Below, in pieces: positions 7,545 through 15,596 of a stretch of 22,890 nucleotides of DNA (positions are counted from its first letter, which is position 1; every line of letters starts with the position of its first letter). This DNA comes from Alphaproteobacteria bacterium UBA6187 (lineage in GTDB: Bacteria > Pseudomonadota > Alphaproteobacteria > Rickettsiales > UBA6187): assembly GCA_002422795.1 (NCBI GenBank), contig DITJ01000038.1:1-22890 (forward strand), in the 5' to 3' direction. Under the pieces are notes generated by a model. That model worked only from the letters and a program-made list of their open reading frames with translations. It was not told where the DNA came from and made no database searches. A program made the translations under genes and the position numbers.

Positions 7545-9077
7545 TTACACTACTAAAAGGCTCACCCCAGTCATCTCCGCCGGCTGCTTCATGCCCATTA
7601 GCTGCAAAATAGTCGGGGCTATATCACACAGCCTGCCATTTTTAAGCTTAAAACCCTGCACATCTGCTCCTGCCAATATTAACGGCACAGGGTTGGTAGT
7701 GTGCGCTGTGTGTGGGGTGTGGCCATCATCATCCACCATTTGCTCAGCATTGCCGTGATCGGCAGTGATAAGGATTTTTCCGCCATGTTTTTCAACTGCG
7801 GTAACTAAACGCTCAAGGCATTCACTTACTGTTTCAACTGCCTTTATTGCAGCTTCTTCAAATCCAGTGTGGCCTACCATATCAGTATTGGCATAATTTA
7901 CCACTAAAAGGTCGAACTTGCCTGAATCAATAGCCGCAACAAGTTTTTCAGTTATCTGGTTTGCAGACATTTCCGGCTGTAAATCATAGGTAGCAACTTT
8001 AGGGGAGGGAACCAGTATGCGTTCTTCGCCTTTAAATTCCTCCTCCCTGCCGCCATTGAAGAAGAATGTAACATGCGCGTATTTTTCAGTTTCCGCAATC
8101 CTAAGCTGGTTCATGCCATTATTGGCAATAACTTCCCCTAAAATATTATCCAGCGTAACGGATTTAAATAATGTATGGATAAGTTTGTTTAGGTCAGAAG
8201 AATATTCTGTAACTCCAATAGGGTAGGTGAAGTTTACTAGTTTTTTTCTGTTAAAGCCGGAAAATTCAGTATCAAGAAGGGTGGTAAGGGTTTGGCGGGC
8301 GCGGTCGGCACGGAAGTTAGCCATAATAATGCCGTCACCATTGTGCATTCCACTATAGCCTTCAATTACGCATGGTAGTACGAATTCATCGTTTTTGTTA
8401 TCTGCATAGCTTGCAGTTATTGCATCTTGCGCATTTTTAAACTTTACTCCTTCAGCAGATACCATTGCATTATAAGCAAGTTCCACCCTATCCCAGCGGT
8501 TATCCCTATCCATTGCATAGTAACGCCCGGAAACGGTAGTAATGCTTACATTATTAAACCCGGCAATATCATCTTCCAGTTTTTTTATAAAGCCAGATGC
8601 ACTTGCTGGCGGTGTATCTCTGCCATCTAGGAACGCATGTATATTTACCTTCACCCCATGCGCAGAAACAATACCAGCCAGCGCCGCAATATGCGCCTGG
8701 TGGGAATGCACCCCGCCATCAGAAACAAGGCCAAGTAAATGGCAGGTTCCACCAGTTATTTTTAACGCGGCAATATGTTCAAGCAGTTCTGGTTTTTGTG
8801 CGAGTGAGCCATCTTTAATGGCAAGGTCAATCATTGGCAGGCTTTGCATAACCACACGGCCGCTGCCAATATTCATATGCCCAACTTCGGAATTACCCAT
8901 TTGTCCTTCAGGAAGGCCAACTGCAAACCCGGAAGTTTCAAGCAGTGAATGCGGGTGTTCATATAATTTATTTAAAAATGGGGCGTTTGCCTCCATTATT
9001 GCGTTATGTTCATGGGTTTCGCTATGCCCCCAGCCATCAAGGATACATAGTACGATTGGTTTCTTTTTATTGGTCAT
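7545..9077 (-). CDS. gpmI: 2,3-bisphosphoglycerate-independent phosphoglycerate mutase
   Basis: GpmI interconverts 3- and 2-phosphoglycerate in glycolysis and gluconeogenesis, using two Mn ions and a phosphoserine intermediate. The N-terminal alkaline-phosphatase-like domain starts at once with IVLCILDGWG, and the nucleophile serine is in MGNSEVGHMNIG. The inserted phosphotransferase domain includes FLDGRDTPP and SGRYYAMDRDNRWDR. The late metal ligands are NYANTDMVGHTG and TADHGNAEQM, then HTPHTAHTTNPVP. The length of 510 aa is usual. The ATG at 9077 lacks a clear Shine-Dalgarno sequence because a palindrome ends only a few bases upstream. Its presence implies at least the lower half of glycolysis or gluconeogenesis, unlike Rickettsia sensu stricto. 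It lies downstream of the DUF721 gene and may be cotranscribed with it through the hairpin. Confidence 0.97.
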   Translation of the reverse strand: MTNKKKPIVLCILDGWGHSETHEHNAIMEANAPFLNKLYEHPHSLLETSGFAVGLPEGQMGNSEVGHMNIGSGRVVMQSLPMIDLAIKDGSLAQKPELLEHIAALKITGGTCHLLGLVSDGGVHSHQAHIAALAGIVSAHGVKVNIHAFLDGRDTPPASASGFIKKLEDDIAGFNNVSITTVSGRYYAMDRDNRWDRVELAYNAMVSAEGVKFKNAQDAITASYADNKNDEFVLPCVIEGYSGMHNGDGIIMANFRADRARQTLTTLLDTEFSGFNRKKLVNFTYPIGVTEYSSDLNKLIHTLFKSVTLDNILGEVIANNGMNQLRIAETEKYAHVTFFFNGGREEEFKGEERILVPSPKVATYDLQPEMSANQITEKLVAAIDSGKFDLLVVNYANTDMVGHTGFEEAAIKAVETVSECLERLVTAVEKHGGKILITADHGNAEQMVDDDGHTPHTAHTTNPVPLILAGADVQGFKLKNGRLCDIAPTILQLMGMKQPAEMTGVSLLVV

Positions 9078-9081
9078 TATT

Positions 9082-9152
9082 AGTTTCTAGTTACTGGTTA
9101 TCGGTTGCTGGTAATAAATACTACATCAGCCGAAACTAGCAACTAGAATAGT
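9082..9152. repeat. Word-repeat palindrome directly upstream of gpmI
   Basis: Arms at about 9082-9108 and 9126-9152 are imperfect inverted copies built on ctagttactgg/ctagttgctag words. The left arm starts only about five bases before the gpmI ATG and takes the place where a ribosome site would be. It is similar in architecture, not in sequence, to the palindromes at 7467-7540 and 21483-21627. Confidence 0.65.
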
Positions 9153-9175
9153 ATTTTATTTTTGGAATAACCACA

Positions 9176-9667
9176 CTACTCAGATAAAATCCCTTGCCCT
9201 AGTTTTCGCAATGATTCCTTTAGCTCCTCATCATCAATACCAGCCAGGGAATTCTCTAGCTGGGCAATATTTTCCTTAGACATAACTTTCTTTTTCTGCG
9301 GTTTATATTGCTGCTGGATTTGGTTTTGCGGGTTTTGCAGTATTTTTAATCTTGAAACAGCTTTATAGCCAAAATAACAAGCGATTTTTTCCAGTATCAT
9401 TGGTTCAAGATATACCATTTGAGCTGAAAACCCGCTATTGCTCACCTCAACATATAAAGTGCCGCCTGATTTTTTATCGCGCTCAAAAGTTAGTTTTCTT
9501 GGCACGCTACAAGCGCCGATGGAATCACCAACTATCTGGTTCCAATCGGTAATTATGCGGTTTTCAGCAAACCCACGTTTAAGGAATACAGGCCTGGTGA
9601 CTATATCAAGTGCGTGTTTTAGTGATTTAGTGCCACGGTAGCTTGGTTTTTTATCCTGTGTGGTCAT
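9176..9667 (-). CDS. DUF721 / DciA-like protein
   Basis: This 163-aa protein has the DUF721 fold in its first ~100 residues: a GTKSLKHALDIVTRPVFLKRG helix followed by ITDWNQIVGDSIGACSVPRKLTF and GTLYVEVSNSGFSAQMVYLEPMILEKI. DUF721 is the DciA family, ancestral loaders or operators of the replicative helicase DnaB in bacteria without DnaC or DnaI. The C-terminal tail is Gln- and Lys-rich (residues ~113-135), then a predicted acidic helix. The ATG at 9667 follows the stop of the upstream binding-protein gene by one base, showing cotranscription. A role in helicase loading is inferred from the family; the quoted motif is given in pieces and the C-terminus is not diagnostic. Confidence 0.8.
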   Translation of the reverse strand: MTTQDKKPSYRGTKSLKHALDIVTRPVFLKRGFAENRIITDWNQIVGDSIGACSVPRKLTFERDKKSGGTLYVEVSNSGFSAQMVYLEPMILEKIACYFGYKAVSRLKILQNPQNQIQQQYKPQKKKVMSKENIAQLENSLAGIDDEELKESLRKLGQGILSE

Positions 9668-9668
9668 G

Positions 9669-11570
9669 CTACTTCTTCATCCACCATGTATCCACCATAC
9701 CCAGTGAAAATGGCGGTGTGGTTTCCGGTCTGCCGAATTTATTCCAATATATAACCCGGTGTGAACGCGAATACCATTGCGGTATAGAATAGAAATTCCA
9801 TTGCAGCACCCTATCGAGCGCGTGGGCAGCGGTTACCTGTTCTTGCTTGTTATTTGCCTTTACCAGTTTTTCAACAAGGAAATCTACTAACGGATTCTTT
9901 ATACCAATTAAATTACGGCTGCCTTTTACATCTGCCTGGGATGATGTCCAGTAATCTATCTGCTCATTTCCAGGGGATGGGCCTTGTGTAAACCAATGCA
10001 CCACCACATCGTAATCAAAATCTTCCATTCTTTTTATATATTGCGAGCTATCCACAACGCGCATGTTTGCATCAATGCCAAGCTTTTTTAAGTTCTTTAT
10101 AAATGGCGCAACTACTCGCTCAAATGCAGGTTCTGACAATAAGAATTCGATTTTAACAGGTTGCCCGGTTTCCGGGTTTACAAGTTTAAAATCTTTAATC
10201 ATCCAGCCTTCTTCTTCAAGTATTTGCTTTGCTTTTATAAGGTTAGCGCGGTTATTGCCGGAGCCATCGGTTACAGGCGGAGTGAAGGATTCAGTGAAGA
10301 TGCGAGGGGGAAGAAGAGAATCAAGATTGTTAGAATTTGAAATCAAAGAATCCTTTGATTCTAATTTTCTTGATTCTTGATTCTTACTTCTAAATTCCTC
10401 AAAAAGCTTCAACTCTTCCTTGCTCGGCAGACCGCTTGCTGCAAATTCAGAATTACCGAAATAGCTGTTATTCCTGGAATAGGCACTGAAAAATAATTGT
10501 TTGTTTGACCATTCGAAATCATAAGCATAACCGATTGCCTCACGCACGCGAGGGTTTTTAAAAATCTCACGGCGGCTGTTAAAGGCGAAGCACTGCATAC
10601 CTGTTGGGGTTCCATCGGGCAGGGTTTCTTTAATCATCCTACCGTCAGTTACCTGGGGGATATTATATGCATTCGCCCAGGTGCGGGCAATATTTTCCTT
10701 CCTGAAATCATATTCGCCGCTTTTTAAGGCTTCTATTGCAACGGTGGTATCGCGGTAGTAATCATATTGTATGGTATCAAAATTATAGCGGCCGCGATTT
10801 ACAGGTAAATCTTTCGCCCAATGATCTTTCACGCGCTCGTAAGTTATTGATCTGCCAGCATCTATGCTTTTTACTTTATATGGACCGCTGCCAAGGGGGG
10901 CTTCCATTGTAGTTTTATCAAACTCATTTTTTTCGTAATATGCCTTTGAGATTATCGGTAATTGACCAATAATTACAGGAAGTTCCCTGTTAGTGCTATC
11001 TAAGAAAGTGAACTTCACCCTGTAATCATTTAATTTTTCTGCTGATTTTATATCCCTGTAATATGACTGGTATTGTGGGTGGCCTTTTGTTTTTAGCGTC
11101 TCGAAAGAAAAAACCACATCATCAGCGGTAATTGGCGTGCCATCATGCCAGCGGGCTATTTTGCGTAAATTAAAAATAACCCAACCCCCCTCCACCGGAG
11201 TTTCCACTGATTCGGCAATTAATCCATAACCAGATACCGCCTCATCGGCTGAGCCTGTTGTTAATGTTTCGAAAGTTAGTCCCATGCCATCTGCAGAAAC
11301 GCCTTTTAAAATAAATGAATTCAGGTTGTCATATGTACCGAAGCTGGCAAACTTAACATGCCCGCCTTTGGGGGCGGTGGGGTTAACGTATGCAAAATTT
11401 TTAAAATCTTTTGGGTATTTCAGATCGCCGAATAAGGAAACTCCGTGGGAGGTTCTGGTTTCTGAGGCAAAGGAAGAGGTGAATGGAATAAGGAAAAAAG
11501 AACAAAGTAAGATAATAAATCTAAAATTAAGTATGTTAAATCTTAAATCTATTTTTCTTATTTCCTTCAT
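9669..11570 (-). CDS. YejA-like ABC-transporter peptide-binding protein
   Basis: This 633-aa protein belongs to the family 5 extracellular solute-binding proteins, closest in pattern to YejA, the periplasmic component of the YejABEF peptide importer. Residues 1-35 form a signal peptide, with a likely cleavage after SSFA. The mature part opens GVSLFGDLKYPKDFKNFAYVNP, typical of YejA, and continues with GGHVKFASFGTYDNLNSF, WHDGTPITADDVVFSFETL, APLGSGPYKV, VREAIGYAYDFEWSNKQLFF and a C-terminal SIPQWYSRSHR. Residues ~395-419 (between LKLFEEFR and PPRIFTESF) are Ser/Asn/Lys-rich, absent from the family as I know it, and encoded by a palindrome inserted in frame. The ATG at 11570 lies 28 bp after cycM. 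No permease or ATPase gene is in the window. Confidence 0.9.
   Translation of the reverse strand: MKEIRKIDLRFNILNFRFIILLCSFFLIPFTSSFASETRTSHGVSLFGDLKYPKDFKNFAYVNPTAPKGGHVKFASFGTYDNLNSFILKGVSADGMGLTFETLTTGSADEAVSGYGLIAESVETPVEGGWVIFNLRKIARWHDGTPITADDVVFSFETLKTKGHPQYQSYYRDIKSAEKLNDYRVKFTFLDSTNRELPVIIGQLPIISKAYYEKNEFDKTTMEAPLGSGPYKVKSIDAGRSITYERVKDHWAKDLPVNRGRYNFDTIQYDYYRDTTVAIEALKSGEYDFRKENIARTWANAYNIPQVTDGRMIKETLPDGTPTGMQCFAFNSRREIFKNPRVREAIGYAYDFEWSNKQLFFSAYSRNNSYFGNSEFAASGLPSKEELKLFEEFRSKNQESRKLESKDSLISNSNNLDSLLPPRIFTESFTPPVTDGSGNNRANLIKAKQILEEEGWMIKDFKLVNPETGQPVKIEFLLSEPAFERVVAPFIKNLKKLGIDANMRVVDSSQYIKRMEDFDYDVVVHWFTQGPSPGNEQIDYWTSSQADVKGSRNLIGIKNPLVDFLVEKLVKANNKQEQVTAAHALDRVLQWNFYSIPQWYSRSHRVIYWNKFGRPETTPPFSLGMVDTWWMKK
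10314..10388. repeat. Palindromic element inserted in frame in the binding-protein gene
   Basis: The arms (about 10317-10343 and 10350-10377) are imperfect inverted copies built from the word gaatcaaga, and the centre is aatcaaagaatcctttgatt. It encodes ~25 low-complexity residues in the binding protein without breaking the frame. This is the behaviour described for Rickettsia palindromic elements. Confidence 0.7.
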
Positions 11571-11598
11571 CCCTTTTCCCTTGCCCCTTATCCCTAAT

Positions 11599-12141
11599 TT
11601 ACTTAGCTGTCAACGCAGGAGGATTATCATTCTGCTTGCGTAAATATGCAACAAGATCTGCAATCTCAGTAGGTTTACCAATACCTGCAAATGTCATTTT
11701 TGTGCCAGGTACAAACGCAGCAGGTTTTTTAAGGAATGCAAACATATCTTCATATGTCCAGTTGCCGCCTTTACCCTTTAATGCCGCTGAATATGCATAA
11801 TCCGCATGATGAGCTTTAGCTGCGCCAAGCGTGCCATAAATATTAGGGCCAACTTTATGACCAGTGCCTTTATCAGCAGAGTGGCACGCGCCACATTTCT
11901 TGAATATTGCAGCGCCATTATCAGCATTTGCTACGGCCATAAGCGCGGCTATATCTATCACTTCCTCAACTTTTGCGGCCTCACCGCCAGTAGTTTCTTC
12001 AGCAACTTCAACTTTAAAACCGCGTGTTTTTGGTTCTTCAACCGGATGATAAAGGAAGTCTGCAATTTTACCGCTTGCCATTGCAAGAAGCCCTGCTATC
12101 AATATTGCTGCCGCTACTTTATTTACTTCCAGGTTTTTCAT
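11599..12141 (-). CDS. cycM: Membrane-anchored cytochrome c (CycM type)
   Basis: This 180-aa class I cytochrome c carries electrons between the bc1 complex and the terminal oxidase in the inner membrane of alphaproteobacteria. An uncleaved N-terminal membrane anchor (residues ~8-24, KVAAAILIAGLLAMASG) is followed by an acidic, proline- and glycine-containing linker (~32-60). The haem site CGACH is at 83-87, KVGPNIYG follows it, and the sixth haem ligand is probably Met149 in GTKMTFAG. This anchor-plus-linker form is the CycM (cytochrome c552) layout. The ATG at 12141 is preceded by AAGG. It is the first gene of a likely operon with the peptide-binding protein and the DUF721 gene, behind the promoter at 12176-12204. 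Confidence 0.93.
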   Translation of the reverse strand: MKNLEVNKVAAAILIAGLLAMASGKIADFLYHPVEEPKTRGFKVEVAEETTGGEAAKVEEVIDIAALMAVANADNGAAIFKKCGACHSADKGTGHKVGPNIYGTLGAAKAHHADYAYSAALKGKGGNWTYEDMFAFLKKPAAFVPGTKMTFAGIGKPTEIADLVAYLRKQNDNPPALTAK

Positions 12142-12175
12142 CGCTTACCTTGATTTTAGTTTAAACTGATGCCGT

Positions 12176-12204
12176 TTTATAGACAAATCCGATGCTATAA
12201 TCAA
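12176..12204 (-). promoter_or_regulatory. Sigma-70-type promoter for cycM
   Basis: Read on the minus strand, TTGATT (12199-12204) and TATAAA (12176-12181) are separated by exactly 17 bases. Transcription would start about 25-30 bases before the cycM ATG. Both hexamers are close to consensus and the position fits. Confidence 0.5.
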
Positions 12205-12300
12205 TAAAATTTCTTGTAGGTTTTGAAATAGTGGGTTTATAGTTTATGGTTATTCGTTTATAGTGCGTTAATTCAAATTCTTGTAAGTAAGGAAAAAGCA

Positions 12301-14415
12301 ATGATATCCAATGAATTATTAGGTTTAATTATTGAAATTACAGGTGATAAACCTAAAGCGCTGGATGCGGTGGAAAAATTAACCGCGCTTGTAAATAAAT
12401 TCAAGGATAAAAATTCCGCCCTTTTGCAAGTTCGTGAAGATTTGCAAAAACAAATAGATGAATTCTTTATTGCCAATAAGGGCAGGGATGTTAGCGTGAC
12501 TGAAGTGGTTACGAAACTTAAAGAGATAGGTTATATAAAAACAAGTAATAGTAACGATAAACTACCAACCACCAACTACCAACTACCCTCTGAAATAGCC
12601 CCCCTTGCAGGCCCACAGCTTGTTGTGCCTGCTGATAAAGCCAATATGGTGCTAAATGCAGCGAATGCACGCTGGGGCAGCCTTTATAATGCCCTTTATG
12701 CCTCTAATATAATCGACCTTGCTATAAAAGATGATAATTTGCGCCAGGATGCGGTAAGGAAATACACAAATGATTTCCTCGATAAAATCGTTCAGTTTGA
12801 TGGTGCTGGCTGGAATGATGTGGTTGGGTTTAGCGTGGATCGTGAATCATTTGCTGTGGATAATAAGCTGGTTGCTATTACGAAGGATAATAAGCAGGTT
12901 TCTTTAAATGCAGAAAGCCAGGAAAAACTTATTGGAATTAATTTTGATGAGTATAGCATTATTTCTGATTTTATATTAGAAAATAATGGTTTGAAGATTG
13001 AAATTAAACTAAATAATGAAAATATTGCAAAGAACCCCCTAGCCCTTATAAAAGACATCCTCCTTGAATCCGCCCTAACATACATTATCGACCTTGAAGA
13101 TGCTTCAATCTCTGCTCCACAAAACAAGATTGAATCTTATAGGAACTTGCTTGGTATACAAAATGGTACCTTATCGTGCGAAGTGCGCGGAAAAACCAGG
13201 GTGATGGCTAAAGATACTACTTACCTGGATGCAAAAACCCTTGAAATTAGAACCTTAAAACGCACTGCATTGCCTCTTGTGCGCGATGTAGGGCCGCATA
13301 TGGTGGCAGATACTAGTATGATTGAGATTGATGGGCAGGAAGTGCCGGAAAAAATCGTTGATTGCTTTATCACTAGTTTAATTGGGATGCGCCATCATGT
13401 TGCACCAAAAATGCATGGTGCGGACGAGGTGAAGTTTAATGTTGAATTATGGGATGAGATTAATAAAGCGCAAGGCCTGCCTGAAAATGCCAATAAAATC
13501 GGCATAATGATTGAGGAAATGCGCAGCTCTGCCCAACTGCAAAATTGCATAGAAGAGGCAAAAGATATTATATTTTTTACCAATACTGGATTTCTGGATT
13601 ACACCGGAAGTTTCATTGATTTAATGATGTATGCTGGGGCAATCGCGCCATATAGCATACTGCCTGCACAAACTTATAAAACTGAATATGAAAAGCATAA
13701 TGTGAATGTTAGCCTGCGCAAGAATGTGCCGCAAATAGGGGCTGGAATGTGGGCGGAAACGCAGAATATGGTTGGGCTGCTAAAAAGCAAGGAAGGGCAG
13801 GTGAGGGGGCTTACTGATACTGGCTGGTCGCCATCGCCATCTGCCGCAACCATCCATGCAATTGCCTTCCATATATTTGGCAATGTGCGTGATATGCAAA
13901 AAGAATATGCAAAAAACATAAAAGACGTTGATATAAAAGACCTTTTTGCATTCCCAAAGGCTGATCTTGCGCAGCTTACCCAGCAGGATAAGGAAAAAAA
14001 CCTCGATTTAGCCATACACGGCCTGCTTGCCTATGCCGAGCCGTGGGTAAGGCGCGGTATTGGCTGCTCTGCTATTATGGATATGAATAATGTATATCTT
14101 ATGGAAGATAGGGCCACAGCGCGTATCAAGGCTGCATTCGTGCGTAACTGGTTATTGCATGATGTGGTTACGGAAAAGCAGGTGAAGGCCAGCATTGCAA
14201 GAATGGCAAAATATATTGATGGACAAAATGAAGCTAATGCAGATTATAAACCACTTTATACAAATATTCTTGAAGGTGATTATGCCATTAATTCCGATAA
14301 AATAGATGGCGTTATTAATGCGGTGCTTGGGGCTGTACTTAACCCGGAAAACCGCAAGGATTCATATATAGAGCCTTATTTTTATCCGGCTTATAAAATG
14401 TTTTCTAACCATTAG
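12301..14415 (+). CDS. glcB: Malate synthase G
   Basis: Malate synthase G condenses acetyl-CoA and glyoxylate to malate, the second step of the glyoxylate shunt or the end of glycolate use. The 704-aa length is slightly below E. coli GlcB (723 aa). Signatures are AGPQLVVP, NAANARWGSLYNALY, the LRxVG-type loop LVRDVGPHM, and ALALIKD..IDLEDAS. The catalytic residues of the E. coli enzyme have counterparts here: Arg in VRDVG, Glu in MIEEMRS, Asp in NTGFLDYTG and the base Asp in MEDRATAR. AAGGAAAAAGCA precedes the ATG at 12301, a good ribosome site. The linker at residues ~80-98 (SNSNDKLPTTNYQLPS) is low in complexity and encoded by caac/ctac word repeats. Isocitrate lyase is not in the window. 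Together with acs at the window edge, it points to acetate use. Confidence 0.96.
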   Translation: MISNELLGLIIEITGDKPKALDAVEKLTALVNKFKDKNSALLQVREDLQKQIDEFFIANKGRDVSVTEVVTKLKEIGYIKTSNSNDKLPTTNYQLPSEIAPLAGPQLVVPADKANMVLNAANARWGSLYNALYASNIIDLAIKDDNLRQDAVRKYTNDFLDKIVQFDGAGWNDVVGFSVDRESFAVDNKLVAITKDNKQVSLNAESQEKLIGINFDEYSIISDFILENNGLKIEIKLNNENIAKNPLALIKDILLESALTYIIDLEDASISAPQNKIESYRNLLGIQNGTLSCEVRGKTRVMAKDTTYLDAKTLEIRTLKRTALPLVRDVGPHMVADTSMIEIDGQEVPEKIVDCFITSLIGMRHHVAPKMHGADEVKFNVELWDEINKAQGLPENANKIGIMIEEMRSSAQLQNCIEEAKDIIFFTNTGFLDYTGSFIDLMMYAGAIAPYSILPAQTYKTEYEKHNVNVSLRKNVPQIGAGMWAETQNMVGLLKSKEGQVRGLTDTGWSPSPSAATIHAIAFHIFGNVRDMQKEYAKNIKDVDIKDLFAFPKADLAQLTQQDKEKNLDLAIHGLLAYAEPWVRRGIGCSAIMDMNNVYLMEDRATARIKAAFVRNWLLHDVVTEKQVKASIARMAKYIDGQNEANADYKPLYTNILEGDYAINSDKIDGVINAVLGAVLNPENRKDSYIEPYFYPAYKMFSNH
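12559..12590. repeat. Short word repeat in the glcB linker
   Basis: The DNA of this stretch repeats ctaccaac and accaacta units (ctaccaaccaccaactacc...). It encodes a variable interdomain linker of malate synthase. There is no inverted partner, so it may be a worn relic of a word-repeat palindrome or simple low complexity. Confidence 0.3.
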
Positions 14416-14424
14416 CCATAACCT

Positions 14425-14457
14425 TTGACAAAAACACACGGTGCTATTAACTATAGT
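14425..14457 (+). promoter_or_regulatory. Possible promoter of the membrane protein-GNAT pair
   Basis: A perfect -35 hexamer TTGACA (14425-14430) lies just after the glcB stop. The best -10 candidate, TATAGT (14452-14457), is 21 bases away, longer than normal; closer candidates are weaker. The position, ~40 bp before the ATG at 14494, is right. Confidence 0.3.
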
Positions 14458-14493
14458 GATTATTATTCTAGTATTAGTTGGTTTTTGTAGACT

Positions 14494-14946
14494 ATGGAAG
14501 TTTCATCTATTAATATAATTCAGGCGCTTGCGGCGCTTATATCTTCACTTCTTGCTGGTACTGCACTTCTTTATTCTATGTTTGCATACACACGTAATCT
14601 TAAGGTTTCCCATTATAATGAGCTGGATAGGATTTACCAGTCATTACTTACTCTTGCTTTTCACAGTACCTACCTAACGCAACCTGAAACAATTACCACT
14701 AAAGAACAGCAGGAAAAATATGACATTTATGCCTTTATGGTATGGAATTTCCTGGAATCTATCTATGATAAATGCCTTAAAGACGAGCATTTAAGGGATA
14801 CATGGGTTCCTATTATTGAGGTGGAAGGGATTTTACATAACAAGTGGTTCAAACGTGAAGAAAATATGCCTAAATTTAAGCCCCAATTTTCTAATTTTAT
14901 TGAAAAATTACTTGGTCATTCAGCGGAGAGGGCTAATTTATGGTAG
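14494..14946 (+). CDS. Small membrane-anchored hypothetical protein
   Basis: A 150-aa protein with one N-terminal membrane segment (residues ~8-31, IIQALAALISSLLAGTALLY) and a ~115-residue cytoplasmic or periplasmic part. The soluble part is rich in aromatic and charged residues (HYNELDRIYQSLL, YDIYAFMVWNFLESIYDKC, FKREENMPKFKPQF). I do not recognise a named family, though this pattern of one membrane helix followed by a helical YxxLDxxY...W-N-FLE-xxYD region occurs in bacterial proteins of unknown function. Its end overlaps the start of the GNAT gene by 7 bases (TAG at 14944-14946, next ATG at 14940), so the two are translationally coupled and probably work together. The ATG at 14494 lacks a clear ribosome site. 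Confidence 0.75.
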   Translation: MEVSSINIIQALAALISSLLAGTALLYSMFAYTRNLKVSHYNELDRIYQSLLTLAFHSTYLTQPETITTKEQQEKYDIYAFMVWNFLESIYDKCLKDEHLRDTWVPIIEVEGILHNKWFKREENMPKFKPQFSNFIEKLLGHSAERANLW

Positions 14947-15596
14947 AAAATCCTAAACTTACCAGACTTATTGCTGCTGATACAAAAAGCCCCATTATGG
15001 ACGGCCTATTTAAAATCTATAATGAAGCTATAAATATATCAGAGCAGAAACCACGCGCAATGCTTGAGAAAATGCTGCAAGATAGTAATTACTATTTTTA
15101 TGTATCCATTGTGAATGAGCAGGTAATTGGTTTTGCGATTGTATATTCGCCCATAAATTCAGATTATTGCCTTTTGGAATATATGGCGATTGACGATAGT
15201 TTAAGGGGCAAGGGATATGGCGGTAAAATATTTGATTCCTTAACCTCAATATTTAGTAACAAAAGCATGGTAATTGAAATTGATTCTCCTTTTGAAGATT
15301 CGGAAGATAGCGCCATAAGGCAAAAGCGTATTGAGTTTTATAAAAGCCACGGCAGCCGCTTAGTACAAGGTTTAAATTATATTCTCCCTATGGGAGGCTT
15401 ACATACACCTGAAATGCTGATATTGCTGCATTCAAATATATATAACGAATCTATTCCTAAAGAAAAGTTAAGCTCATGGCTTACTGATATTTATGTATCA
15501 GTTTATGGATGCGGGGCAGGGGATGAACGCCTATCATACATGCTTTGTGATTTGCCAGATGATATCATATTGCGGACAGCATCCAGGAACTTCTAA
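14940..15596 (+). CDS. GNAT-family N-acetyltransferase
   Basis: A 218-aa acyltransferase of the GCN5-related family, which moves an acyl group from acyl-CoA to an amine. The fold is recognisable from the beta strand with FYVSIVNEQVIGFAIVYS (residues ~53-70) and motif A, LEYMAIDDSLRGKGYG, whose CoA-phosphate loop RGKGYG is at 89-94. The following helix reads KIFDSLTSIF. The C-terminal ~70 residues (HTPEMLILLHSNIY ... ILRTASRNF) extend beyond a minimal GNAT domain and are not recognised. A GGAGAGG-like ribosome site lies upstream inside the preceding gene. The substrate cannot be read from sequence. The stop codon lies only three bases before a MITE-like element, which may have set the present C-terminus. 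Confidence 0.85.
   Translation: MVENPKLTRLIAADTKSPIMDGLFKIYNEAINISEQKPRAMLEKMLQDSNYYFYVSIVNEQVIGFAIVYSPINSDYCLLEYMAIDDSLRGKGYGGKIFDSLTSIFSNKSMVIEIDSPFEDSEDSAIRQKRIEFYKSHGSRLVQGLNYILPMGGLHTPEMLILLHSNIYNESIPKEKLSSWLTDIYVSVYGCGAGDERLSYMLCDLPDDIILRTASRNF

Noticed and set aside
8542..9090. 182-aa plus-strand frame
   Set aside because: It is antisense to the strongly conserved gpmI and has the Cys/Pro/Ser-rich look of a shadow frame.
11476..11590. Palindrome across the signal peptide of the binding protein
   Set aside because: Words such as aaatct and ggaataagg recur in inverted form, but pairing is too weak to separate from AT-rich background.
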